A stretch of 27,991 nt of DNA from Bacillota bacterium (GTDB taxonomy: Bacteria; Bacillota; Clostridia; Christensenellales; Aristaeellaceae): the NCBI GenBank assembly GCA_023411175.1, contig JAEYPB010000084.1, forward strand, positions 1 through 27,991, in the 5' to 3' direction. The position numbers and the translations under genes are program-made. The notes beneath the pieces were generated by a model. That model ran no database searches. It was not told where the DNA came from and was given only the letters and a program-made list of their open reading frames with translations. The number at the start of each line of letters is the position of its first letter. The stretch's first letter is position 1. Positions 7,669-14,641 of the stretch are shown piece by piece.

Positions 7669-9198
7669 TCACATCATCAGGCTGACGACGTCCACCTGCT
7701 CGGGCTTGCCGCCGACATCCGCGCCGAACTCGCCGGTGATCAGGCCGTCCTGCAAAACCAGGATGCGGTTTGCAAGGCCGATGGACTCGTCCAGCGTGTC
7801 GCCCAGGAGGATGACGGACTTGCCCGCTTTCGTGATGTCGCGGATCAGCGAATAGATCTCTTCCTTCGCGCCCACGTCCACGCCGCGGGTGGGGTGGTTG
7901 AGGATCAGGATGTCCGCGCCGCTGGCCAGCGCCCGGGAGAAGACCACCTTCTGCTGGTTGCCGCCGGACAGCTGCATGAGAAGCTCCCGCCGCCCGCTGG
8001 TCTTGACGCGCAGCTTCCCGATCCACTCCTCGGCCTGCCCCGCGATCTTCGCCTTCGATACGAAGATGCCCTTCTTCAGCTTGGCGGCGTTCGAAAGCGC
8101 CATGTTGTCCTCAACGGACAGCGTCATCACCACGCCCTCATACAGCCGCTCCTTGGGGATCATCAGAATCCCGGCATGGAGCGCCTCCACCGGGGAGCCG
8201 AAGTGCACCCGCCTGCCGCGCACCGACACCTCGCCGGAGGTGGGGCGGATGTCGCCGCAGAGGACGGAGCAGATCTCCTCCTTGCCGGAGCCAACCACGC
8301 CGCAGAAGCCGAGGATCTCGCCCTCCCGCAGCTTGAAGTTCACGTGCTTGAACACGCCGTGAAGCCCCAGGTCCTTCGCCTCCAGCACCACCTTCTCGGC
8401 GGGCTTGCGCTGCTTTTCCAGGTGGTAGTACTCGGTGGTGGTGGTGCGCCCCACCATCATCTCATACAGCCGCTTTTCGCTGGCTTCCTTGGTCGGCAGG
8501 TCGCCCACGCTCTTTCCGTCCTTGTAGACGTAGATGCGGTCGGTAATCGAAAGCACCTCGTCCAGCCGGTGGGAGACGAACACCACCGAATGCCCCCGCT
8601 CGGCGATTTTCCGCATCTGCCTGAACAGGTTTTGGACTTCGGCCTCGCTCAGAACCGATGTCGGCTCGTCGAGCAGGATCAGGCAATGCTCCTGCCCCGC
8701 CTGCTTGGTCACGTTGATGACCTTGGCGATCTCGATCATCTGCCGGGTGGCGAAGTTGAGGTCGGAAACCTTCTTCCTCGGGGAAATGCCGGCGACGTCC
8801 ACTTCCTCCATAACCTTCTGCGCTTCGCGGTTCATGCGCCCCCAGTCCACAAAGCCGTTCTTTTTAAACCCCTTCTCGTGGCCGAAGAAGATGTTCTGCG
8901 CCACGTTCAGGTTGACGATCAGGCTCTGCTCCTGGAACACCATGCCCAGCCCCTCGCGGTTGGCCTCCATGGGCGTCTTGGGCTGGTAAGGTTTTCCGTG
9001 CATCTCCATGTGTCCGGAGGAAGGCGAAAACGCGCCGATGATGATCTTGAGCAGCGTCGACTTGCCCGCGCCGTTCTCCCCCACGAGGCCCACGATCTCG
9101 CCGGGATAGACCGTGAGATCCACACCCTTCAGCGCCTGGGTGCCGGCGAAGGATTTGGTGATGTCCCTTGCCGCGAACAGCGGCTTTCTCTCTTCCAT
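7669..9198 (-). CDS. Sugar ABC transporter ATP-binding protein (RbsA/MglA-like, two ABC domains)
   Basis: A 509-aa fused double ATPase. The first half has an intact Walker A (GENGAGKST, 40-48), Walker B (LILLDEPT, Asp177/Glu178) and H-loop (VSHRLDE, His210), but its signature region reads LNFATRQ. The second half has the good signature LSGGNQQK (410-417). It has a degenerate Walker A (GVVGSGKEE), a Walker B reading LILNHPT, where Asn434-His435 replace the usual Asp-Glu, and an altered switch region (LLGDTLDE). One composite ATP site therefore looks complete and the other looks dead. The frame is open upstream into the permease gene; the ATG at 9198 after GGGGGTGGG gives the family start MEERKPLFAARDITKSF. 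Confidence 0.93.
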   Translation of the reverse strand: MEERKPLFAARDITKSFAGTQALKGVDLTVYPGEIVGLVGENGAGKSTLLKIIIGAFSPSSGHMEMHGKPYQPKTPMEANREGLGMVFQEQSLIVNLNVAQNIFFGHEKGFKKNGFVDWGRMNREAQKVMEEVDVAGISPRKKVSDLNFATRQMIEIAKVINVTKQAGQEHCLILLDEPTSVLSEAEVQNLFRQMRKIAERGHSVVFVSHRLDEVLSITDRIYVYKDGKSVGDLPTKEASEKRLYEMMVGRTTTTEYYHLEKQRKPAEKVVLEAKDLGLHGVFKHVNFKLREGEILGFCGVVGSGKEEICSVLCGDIRPTSGEVSVRGRRVHFGSPVEALHAGILMIPKERLYEGVVMTLSVEDNMALSNAAKLKKGIFVSKAKIAGQAEEWIGKLRVKTSGRRELLMQLSGGNQQKVVFSRALASGADILILNHPTRGVDVGAKEEIYSLIRDITKAGKSVILLGDTLDESIGLANRILVLQDGLITGEFGADVGGKPEQVDVVSLMM

Positions 9199-9212
9199 GC
9201 GCCCACCCCCGC

Positions 9213-10235
9213 TCACTTGCTGATGACCTGACCGCCACGGGGGATGGTCAGGATCACCGCGATCAGAATGATCAGCCCCTGGATGCCGGTGCGCACGTAG
9301 GGGTTGACGCTTAGGAGCACCAGCCCGTTGGACAGGACCGTCATGATCAGGACGCCCACGATCGTGTTGACCACGCCGCCCTTGCCGCCGGCCAGGCTCG
9401 TGCCGCCGACGACCACCGCCGCCTGCGCGGGGAACATCAGCCCTTCGCCGATGCCCACCTGCCCCTGCCCGAGCCGGATCGCGCCGATCACGCCCGCCAC
9501 GCCGAACAGGAACCCGGCCAGCGTGAACACCTGAATCTTCACCCGGTCCACGCTGACGCCCACCGAGCGCGGGATACTCTCGTTGGTGCCCACGGCGTAG
9601 ATGTAGCGGCCGAAGGCGGTGTACTCCTGGATGAAGTAGCACAGCGCCAGCATCAAAAGCGCCACCCACGTGATGAACGGGATGCCCAGAAACGACGCCC
9701 GCGCCAGCCAAACAAACAGCGGGTCGGTGATCGTGGGCGGATGCCCCTGATAGGAGAGCATGCCGATGCCCCGGCAGATGTACATGAACGCGAACGTCAC
9801 CATGAAGGATGGGATGCGCAGCTTTACGTGCACCACACCCACGATGAAGCCGATCACCACCGAGACGAGGATCGCGAGCAGCGCGCCGCCGACCCCCATG
9901 TTCATGCCGGGGAACTGGCTGTTCATCACGAACACCGCCATCAAGGAGCCGGCCATGCCCACGGTGCCGTCGATGGACAGGTCGATCGAGCCGATCATGA
10001 TCACAAACGTCAGCCCGAACGCCACAATCAGCGGGATCGCCAGCTGGTTCAGAATGGCCACCAGGTTGTCGCCGGACGCGAAGTTGCGCCCGCAGGCCAG
10101 AGAAAACGTCACAATCAGCAAAAGAAGCACCATCACCGGTGCGATTTTCATCACGCGCTCCCTGAAATTGTCCCTGCGCACCTTTTCGGCGAATTCCTCC
10201 GTAATGGTCATCGCCGCGCGTTTTTGTTCGTCCAT
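9213..10235 (-). CDS. Sugar ABC transporter permease (RbsC-like), first permease
   Basis: A 340-aa CUT2-family inner-membrane permease with about eight to ten hydrophobic segments. Landmarks are GSIDLSIDGTVG, VKLRIPSFMVTFAFM, and VVVGGTSLAGGKGGVVNT near the C-terminus. The ATG at 10235 has GGAG 9 nt upstream. A TTG five codons earlier overlaps that ribosome site and is rejected. The cytoplasmic N-terminus (about 35 residues) is rich in charged residues. The ATPase start is 14 nt downstream. It works with the binding protein upstream, although a 650-nt hairpin-rich gap separates the two genes. Confidence 0.92.
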   Translation of the reverse strand: MDEQKRAAMTITEEFAEKVRRDNFRERVMKIAPVMVLLLLIVTFSLACGRNFASGDNLVAILNQLAIPLIVAFGLTFVIMIGSIDLSIDGTVGMAGSLMAVFVMNSQFPGMNMGVGGALLAILVSVVIGFIVGVVHVKLRIPSFMVTFAFMYICRGIGMLSYQGHPPTITDPLFVWLARASFLGIPFITWVALLMLALCYFIQEYTAFGRYIYAVGTNESIPRSVGVSVDRVKIQVFTLAGFLFGVAGVIGAIRLGQGQVGIGEGLMFPAQAAVVVGGTSLAGGKGGVVNTIVGVLIMTVLSNGLVLLSVNPYVRTGIQGLIILIAVILTIPRGGQVISK

Positions 10236-10342
10236 AGGTTCACGCTCCAATCCCGCGAGGGTTATCCTCTATGATTCAACGCGCCGGGCGCGCCGTACAT
10301 TCCACTTAAGCCCCGGGGGAAGATGAAAATGCTTTGGGATAC

Positions 10343-10374
10343 CCCGGCGGGGCGGGTGTCCCCGCCCCGCCGGG
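10343..10374. repeat. GC-only hairpin upstream of the first permease
   Basis: A perfect 14-bp stem of only G and C (CCCGGCGGGGCGGG) with a TGTC loop, about 110 nt before the permease start in the leader between binding protein and permease. No T-run follows on the minus strand, so it is not a classical terminator. It could block 3' exonucleases or slow polymerase. Confidence 0.75.
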
Positions 10375-10410
10375 CTGTAACAGGTTCCGGTCTTTCCGTT
10401 CTTTCCAGTC

Positions 10411-10463
10411 GTTCCCGGCGGCGTTCGGGAACCCCCCGCCGCCTTCCGATCGTCCCGGCGACA
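10411..10463. repeat. Short tandem repeats related to hairpin 1 of copy B
   Basis: The motif TCGTTCCCGGCGRC recurs three times in a row on the plus strand (about 10413, 10449 and 10505), the last being the terminal hairpin of repeat copy B. The spacing is irregular (about 36 and 56 nt). No coding potential is convincing here. Confidence 0.5.
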
Positions 10464-10502
10464 TTCCGAAAGTCGAAGGTGAAAACTCCCGACGTCCTTC
10501 TC

Positions 10503-10620
10503 AATCGTTCCCGGCGACATGCGCGCCGGGAACGGTTTCCATAACCAGTGCGCACACTGGTGGCGGAAACAATTCCTCAAGTCAGCGAGCCGCCCGAAAC
10601 CCAAAGGGTTTCAGGCGAGC
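10503..10620 (-). repeat. 3'-UTR structured repeat, copy B (after sugar-binding protein gene)
   Basis: The best preserved copy. In the minus (sense) direction it has GCCTGAAACCCtttGGGTTTCGGGCGGC, then a compound stem bounded by GTTTCC/GGAAAC with an inner ACCAGTG/CACTGGT stem and TGCG loop. A hairpin GTTCCCGGCG...CGCCGGGAAC follows. It aligns with copy A over almost its full length and with copy C in block order. Confidence 0.85.
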
Positions 10621-10638
10621 GCAGCGCCCCGTTTCCAC

Positions 10639-10670
10639 GCGTCAAAATATCCACAAGGAGATTTTGACGC
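10639..10670. repeat. Inverted repeat GCGTCAAAAT
   Basis: Ten-base arms GCGTCAAAAT (10639-10648) and ATTTTGACGC (10661-10670) flank a 12-nt loop that contains AAGGAG. It sits between repeat copies B and E in the gap between binding protein and permease. Confidence 0.65.
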
Positions 10671-10710
10671 TATTCGCGCTGAAAGACGCGAAGCGGGTTT
10701 CGGCGCAATC

Positions 10711-10755
10711 GTCAGCGGGCCGCCCGGAAATCCGTCAGGATTTCAGGCCCGCGCA
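10711..10755 (-). repeat. 3'-UTR structured repeat, partial copy E
   Basis: Only the first hairpin of the family is present: in the sense direction GGGCCTGAAATCC-tgac-GGATTTCCGGGCGGCCC, with inner stem GAAATCC/GGATTTC and outer stem GCGGGCC/GGCCCGC. It is flanked by two copies of a GCGCTGAAAGACGCG-type sequence (about 10677 and 10855). Confidence 0.7.
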
Positions 10756-10819
10756 GGTCTCACGCGGTGGAAAGCCGCGAAGCGGATTTTCTCCGCAACA
10801 GGCCGCGCAGGTCTTCCCC

Positions 10820-10850
10820 GGCTGGCAAAGGACCAAGTCCTTTGCCAGCC
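10820..10850. repeat. Perfect 14-bp hairpin just after the sugar-binding protein gene
   Basis: Arms GGCTGGCAAAGGAC and GTCCTTTGCCAGCC with a three-base loop, 41 nt beyond the stop codon. No T-run follows on the minus strand. It is the first of several structures in the binding protein-permease gap and could protect the upstream message. Confidence 0.75.
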
Positions 10851-10891
10851 GCCGCGCTGAAAGACGCGCAAGCGGATTTCAGCGCAATCGT

Positions 10892-11980
10892 TTAGTCCGC
10901 CTTGCAGGCAAACGGGATGGAGAAGTCGAACGTCGGCGCGGAGGTCAGGTACTCGGCGGCGTTGTCCTTGGTGATCAGGAGGGACGGCGTCGCGAACTCG
11001 CGGTACTCGGCGGGCAGCTGGCTGACGTCGATCAGGCCGGCCCAGGCCGCGTAGCAGATGGCCAGCGTGTAGCCGCCCTGCAGGTAGCCGTTGGAGGAGA
11101 CGGTGGCAATCGCGAAGCCGTCGCGCACGGCCTCGACCACGTCGGTGTTGGCGTCGATGCCGACCACGCCGACCTTGCCCTTGAGGCCCTTGGCGTCCAG
11201 CGCCTGCATTGCGCCGGTGGCCATGTTGTCGTTGGCGCACCACACGCCGGCCACATCCGGGTGCTTGTTGAGCCAGGTTTCAACCAGCGTCAGCGCCTCG
11301 GAGGTCGCCCAGTTGCCGGTGTCGCTCTCGGCGACCACGATTTCCGGGTACTCGGCCAGCGCCTTCTGGAGGCCTTCGTAGCGGGCGGTGGCGGCGGTGT
11401 TGCCCAGCATGCCCTGCACGACGAAGATCTTGCCCTTGCCGCCCATGGAGTCAAACAGCGCCTTGGCGATGTTGTAGCCGCCCAGCACGTTGTCGGGCGA
11501 GGTGTGGATGACCCAGTTGGGGGTCAGATCTGCGGGGCCCACGTCGTCGGGCTTGTTCCAGGCGGTGCCGATGAAGCCGCCGGACTCCGCCATGGCCTCG
11601 GCCAGCGCGTAGGCGATCGAGTTTTCGTTGGGGTCGGAGTAGGCGATGGCGTTGCCGCCCGCCTTGGCGGCGAACTGGCGCATGTTGTCGACTTCCTTGT
11701 CGTTGTCGCCCTGGGAGTCGAGCACCTGCATCTCATACTTCTGGCCGATGGAATCCAGGTACTTGGCGAACATTTCCATGCCGACTTTGATGGTGGCGAT
11801 GTAGGGGTTCTCGAGGCCGCGGACGGAGACACCCAGGTACAGCGTGGTGTCCAGCTTCTCCTGCGGGACGGACTCAATCTTGAACTCCTTGAGGTTTGCG
11901 TAGTCAACCTCGGCCAGCGCACCCGCGAACAGACCGAGCGCCAGCATCATGGCCAGCACCAGGGACAGGACCTTCTTCAT
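10892..11980 (-). CDS. Sugar ABC transporter substrate-binding protein (RbsB-like)
   Basis: A 362-aa exported solute-binding protein of the periplasmic-binding-protein type I fold. Residues 1-23 are a signal peptide (MKK, hydrophobic core, GALA) with a type I cleavage site before Glu24. There is no lipobox cysteine, which is unusual for a Gram-positive binding protein. The mature domain contains LYLGVSVRGLENPYIATIK at the start, VLDSQGDNDKEVDNMRQF, and the hinge region VWCANDNMATGAMQALDAKG followed by VGVVGIDANTDVVEA. These are typical of ribose/galactose-type binding proteins. It is the first gene of the operon, behind a long leader. Ligand is not predictable beyond a sugar or similar small molecule. 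Confidence 0.92.
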   Translation of the reverse strand: MKKVLSLVLAMMLALGLFAGALAEVDYANLKEFKIESVPQEKLDTTLYLGVSVRGLENPYIATIKVGMEMFAKYLDSIGQKYEMQVLDSQGDNDKEVDNMRQFAAKAGGNAIAYSDPNENSIAYALAEAMAESGGFIGTAWNKPDDVGPADLTPNWVIHTSPDNVLGGYNIAKALFDSMGGKGKIFVVQGMLGNTAATARYEGLQKALAEYPEIVVAESDTGNWATSEALTLVETWLNKHPDVAGVWCANDNMATGAMQALDAKGLKGKVGVVGIDANTDVVEAVRDGFAIATVSSNGYLQGGYTLAICYAAWAGLIDVSQLPAEYREFATPSLLITKDNAAEYLTSAPTFDFSIPFACKAD

Positions 11981-12094
11981 GGTTTCCCCTCCTTATTCTT
12001 CATCCGGCGCGTGCGCCGAAATTGAGAAGCATGGGCGAATTGGCTTTTGCACTTGACCGTTCGATGCGCGTGCGCGAGGATGCTTTTCTCTGTT

Positions 12095-12188
12095 CTGTCC
12101 GTGCGCCGCGCGCGTTCCCGGCCCTTTTCAATCGTCGCGGGCAACCGCTTCAACCTCGTCCTGTCCGTGCACCGCGCGTTCCCGGCCC
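12095..12188. repeat. Direct repeat pair in the leader of the sugar operon
   Basis: CTGTCCGTGC[G/A]CCGCGCG followed by TTCCCGGCCC occurs at 12095-12124 and again at 12161-12188, 66 nt apart. It lies within the untranslated leader of the binding-protein gene. Confidence 0.7.
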
Positions 12189-12259
12189 CGAAGGCTCGGT
12201 GCTCGCTCGGCGGACCGGCCGTATCTTCAAACCACGATGTACATTTCGAAACGTTTCGC

Positions 12260-12520
12260 GGTTCCGGCGGCGCGGATGCGTCCGACGCGCATCGTCGCAG
12301 GTTTATTCCGGCGGGTTTTTCCCGGTTCCGGCCTTCCCTCGCGCTTCCGCCGTGGATGACTTCCCGGTTCCGGCGGCGCGGATGCGTCCGTCGCGCATCG
12401 GCTCAGGTTTTTCCGGTAGGTGTCTCCCGGTTCCGACCGTCCGTCGCGCGTCCTTCTCGGGTTTTTCACGGTTCCGGCGGCGTCCGTCGCGGGGCTTTCC
12501 CGGCTCTGCCATGCGGATTA
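12260..12520. repeat. Higher-order tandem repeat (about 105-nt unit) in the operon leader
   Basis: GGTTCCG begins at 12260, 12324, 12366, 12429 and 12470, giving alternating spacings of 64, 42, 63 and 41 nt. This amounts to about two and a half copies of a 105-nt unit made of a long and a short subunit. The first 35 nt of the two long subunits (12260-12294, 12366-12400) differ by one base. Each contains GATGCG...CGCATC, able to form a hairpin. Open frames across it are repeat-driven Arg/Pro/Ser-rich translations, and I do not call a gene. Confidence 0.8.
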
Positions 12521-12560
12521 AGGGGCGTTACGGCGGTTTAGTCCGTTCTAATTATGATGT

Positions 12561-12574
12561 AATGTACCTACATT
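12561..12574. promoter_or_regulatory. Inverted repeat AATGTA-CC-TACATT, candidate operator
   Basis: A perfect 6+6 inverted repeat with a two-base spacer, placed about 17-30 nt downstream of the -10 of the sugar-operon promoter, where a repressor could block initiation or early elongation. A related half site (TTGTACATT) lies at 12646-12654. The regulator gene is not in the window. Confidence 0.6.
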
Positions 12575-12590
12575 CTAACCCCCGTTTTCT

Positions 12591-12618
12591 ATTATAAGGC
12601 CTTTCCGGGGTTTGTCAA
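12591..12618 (-). promoter_or_regulatory. Promoter of the CUT2 sugar operon
   Basis: On the minus strand TTGACA (12613-12618), a 16-nt spacer, and TATAAT (12591-12596). The start codon of the first gene is about 610 nt downstream, implying an exceptionally long leader unless a second promoter exists. Confidence 0.75.
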
Positions 12619-12742
12619 GCGGTTTTTTCATCCGCCTATCAATTATTGTACATTTTCGTCAGCGCGCATTGGTTACAGAATATATTTTATGCGGGTTTCA
12701 CCGTAATGATCTCTAAATAATGCACGCGGGGCCTTCGACCTC

Positions 12743-12770
12743 CGCTTGCATTTGCTATAATGTCATGATA
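12743..12770 (+). promoter_or_regulatory. Promoter of the zinc alcohol dehydrogenase gene
   Basis: TTGCAT, a 17-nt spacer and TATAAT, immediately before ATGATCTCACAGG. A second TATAAT lies inside the spacer, so the start could be set by either hexamer. The gene starts about 60 nt downstream. Confidence 0.65.
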
Positions 12771-12828
12771 TAATGATCTCACAGGACGGCGCATCGCGCC
12801 GCGCTCCCGAAAACAAGGAGGCGCTCGC

Positions 12829-13872
12829 ATGGAAAAGATGAAAACCCTGATCGTCGAAAAGGACGGTTCGCTCTCCGTCCGGGAAGTGTCAATGCCCGAA
12901 TACAACGACTGCCAGGCGCTGGTCAAGACCCTCAGCTGCGGCGTGTGCAACGGCACCGACGCAAAGCTCATCCATCGCTCCTTCAAGAACTTCGGGCCGG
13001 ACATGTACCCGCTCATGCTGGGGCACGAGGCCGTGGGCCGCGTGGTGGCTGTTGGCCAGAAGGTGTCCACCTACAAGGTGGGCGACCTGGTGCTGCTGCC
13101 CTTCGCCGGGCCCATCGACGGCTACGAGTGCGGCTGGGGCTCCTACAGCGAGTACGGCGTGGTGTGCGACCCGAAGTGGGACGAAACCGCCTACGGCCCC
13201 ACCCCGGAATGCGCCTTTGGGCAGACGGTGCTGCCGCCGGACATCGACCCGGTGGACGCCGCGATGGTCATCACGCTGCGCGAGGTGCTTTCCTCCGTCA
13301 AGCGCTTCGGCATCGGCGCCAACGACTCGGTGGTCGTCTTCGGCTGCGGCCCGGTTGGGCTGACCTTCATCAAGTTCCTGAGCCTCCTGGGCGCGCACCC
13401 GATCATCGCCCTCGACATCATCGACGAGAAGCTTTCGGACGCAAAAAAGAACGGCGCGGACTACGCCTTCAACTCCAAGGACCCCCACTATAAGGAAAAG
13501 ATCCGCGAAATCTGCCCCGAGGGCGTCAAGTTTGTGCTGGACGCGGTGGGCGTCTCCGCCATCATCAACATGGCCATGCCGCTCCTCTACGACCAGGGCA
13601 AGATCTGCTGCTACGGCATCTCCCCGAACCTTTCGATGGAGATCAACTGGGCCGAAGCCCCCTACAACTGGCAGCTTCAGTTCCAGCAGTTCCCCTCGAA
13701 GGTGGAGGAGGGCGCGGCGCACAACCAGGTCATGAACTGGCTGAAGGCCGGCGTGATCGACCTCAAGGACTACATCTCCGACTACTTCGACTTTGAGGAC
13801 ATCCTCACCGCCTTCGAAAAACTGGAGAAAAAGCAGATCGCAAAGAAGTGCATCATCCGGTATAAGGGCTAG
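12829..13872 (+). CDS. Zinc-dependent alcohol/polyol dehydrogenase (MDR family)
   Basis: A 347-aa medium-chain dehydrogenase. Catalytic zinc ligands are visible as CGVC (Cys37) and GHE (His66, Glu67). The Rossmann motif GCGPVG is at about 172-177, with Asp196 at the end of the second strand, which favours NAD(H) over NADP(H). The four-cysteine structural zinc loop of many alcohol dehydrogenases is absent. The ATG follows AAGGAGG by 7 nt. It is transcribed divergently from the CUT2 sugar operon, with the two promoters about 130 nt apart. It therefore probably acts on the same imported sugar or polyol or on a product of it. Sorbitol-, threitol- or threonine-dehydrogenase-like activities are all possible. 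Confidence 0.9.
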   Translation: MEKMKTLIVEKDGSLSVREVSMPEYNDCQALVKTLSCGVCNGTDAKLIHRSFKNFGPDMYPLMLGHEAVGRVVAVGQKVSTYKVGDLVLLPFAGPIDGYECGWGSYSEYGVVCDPKWDETAYGPTPECAFGQTVLPPDIDPVDAAMVITLREVLSSVKRFGIGANDSVVVFGCGPVGLTFIKFLSLLGAHPIIALDIIDEKLSDAKKNGADYAFNSKDPHYKEKIREICPEGVKFVLDAVGVSAIINMAMPLLYDQGKICCYGISPNLSMEINWAEAPYNWQLQFQQFPSKVEEGAAHNQVMNWLKAGVIDLKDYISDYFDFEDILTAFEKLEKKQIAKKCIIRYKG

Positions 13873-13929
13873 CGTCCTTGGGACGAAAATCCTCCGCGCG
13901 GCTTTTCTGCTCGCGGGCATAATCTGCTC

Positions 13930-14046
13930 GGCCTGAAACTCCGACAAGTTTTCGGGCGGCCGCCGACTGAATGAAATGCTTCATCCCCCAGTGTGCTCGC
14001 TGGGGGATGAAACTTCGTTTCCAGCGCGCTTGTCGCCGGAAACCAT
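13930..14046 (+). repeat. 3'-UTR structured repeat, copy C (after the dehydrogenase gene)
   Basis: In the sense of the upstream gene it has hairpin GGCCTGAAA...TTTTCGGGCGGCC (13930-13961). Next is a 14-bp stem starting TTCATCCCCCAGTG with loop TGCT (13980-14011), then hairpin GTTTCC...GGAAAC (14017-14043). Block order and conserved bases match copies A and B, while stem sequences have changed on both sides. Together with the next feature it fills the gap between the dehydrogenase and GFA genes. Confidence 0.8.
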
Positions 14047-14641
14047 AAAAGCCCTAGGGCAACACCGTCCCGCGCAAAAAGGCCCATCTCAACGACGAAT
14101 TTATGATTGGAATGGGTATCCCATGACTTCGTTGTAATAATCCTTTCTCCATTCTTTATCCATTTGGAAGTTCTTCAAACCTTGGCACCTTCTCTAAGTC
14201 ATGATCCCAGCCCGCTTTGTTTGCACAATAGATGTGCCCTTGTGGCCTTATATTTACCCCGCTGTCTATGCTCCCTGCGGGAACAACCAATATCGTTCCA
14301 TCGAACTGAAGATTTGGCAGCGCGGACCCACAATTGGTGCAGAAGCTTTTGATGTGTCCTTCTGAACGGAAATTGAAGGTTTTCACTTTCTCTTCGCCGG
14401 ACAGCCATTTTAATTGGGCAGTAGAGGAGAAAAGATTGGATGCATGGGCTGAACCGGTGTCCTTGCGGCATCGCTCGCAGTGGCAGAGAAAAAAATTTTC
14501 AAAATCCCCGTGAATCTCAAAAGTAACCTCGCCGCAAAGACATGACCCTGTATATTTCATAATCGACCCCCGAATATATTCTGCTTTGATTTCTGCAGAC
14601 AATTGCCATTTAGCTTTGTGCAGTGTTGCCTTAGGGTTTTT
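14047..14641. mobile_element. 595-bp TIR-flanked cassette carrying the GFA gene
   Basis: The ends are imperfect inverted repeats: 14047-14067 contains CCCTAGGGCAACACCG, and the complement of 14621-14641 contains CCCTAAGGCAACACTG. They match at 18 of 21 positions. The interior is clearly less GC-rich than its surroundings and holds one complete gene and no transposase. No convincing target-site duplication is visible. This resembles a non-autonomous transposon (MITE-like) with a passenger gene. The right end supplies the stop codon of the neighbouring small ORF. Confidence 0.65.
14156..14560 (-). CDS. GFA-family (DUF636/CENP-V) zinc protein
   Basis: A 134-aa small metal-binding protein of the glutathione-dependent formaldehyde-activating enzyme (GFA/CENP-V) family. 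Most bacterial members have no proven substrate. The two zinc sites are seen as CLC (Cys7, Cys9), CHCERC (Cys26, Cys28, Cys31) and CTNC (Cys74, Cys77). The FRSEGHIKSFCTNCGSAL segment is typical. The ATG at 14560 follows GGGGG. A TTG 14 codons upstream lacks a ribosome site and is not used. Lower GC than its neighbours and its position inside inverted repeats suggest recent acquisition. A weak promoter (TTGTCT, 18 nt, TATATT; 14573-14602) lies inside the cassette. Confidence 0.85.
   Translation of the reverse strand: MKYTGSCLCGEVTFEIHGDFENFFLCHCERCRKDTGSAHASNLFSSTAQLKWLSGEEKVKTFNFRSEGHIKSFCTNCGSALPNLQFDGTILVVPAGSIDSGVNIRPQGHIYCANKAGWDHDLEKVPRFEELPNG

Noticed and set aside
9199..9711. Longer N-terminus for the double ATPase
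   Set aside because: It would overlap the permease gene out of frame and is low complexity; the ATG at 9198 has a ribosome site and family start.
10236..10250. TTG start for the first CUT2 permease
   Set aside because: The TTG lies in the ribosome site of the ATG at 10235.
10269..10860. Short open frames in the gap between binding protein and permease
   Set aside because: They run through inverted repeats in both directions and have no protein-like composition.
12260..12520. CRISPR array
   Set aside because: Spacing alternates 64/42, the repeats diverge, spacers are themselves repetitive, and there are no cas genes.
11896..12597. Open frames of 233 and 164 codons in the leader of the CUT2 operon
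   Set aside because: Their content follows the tandem repeats, several frames are open at once, and no ribosome site or domain supports translation.
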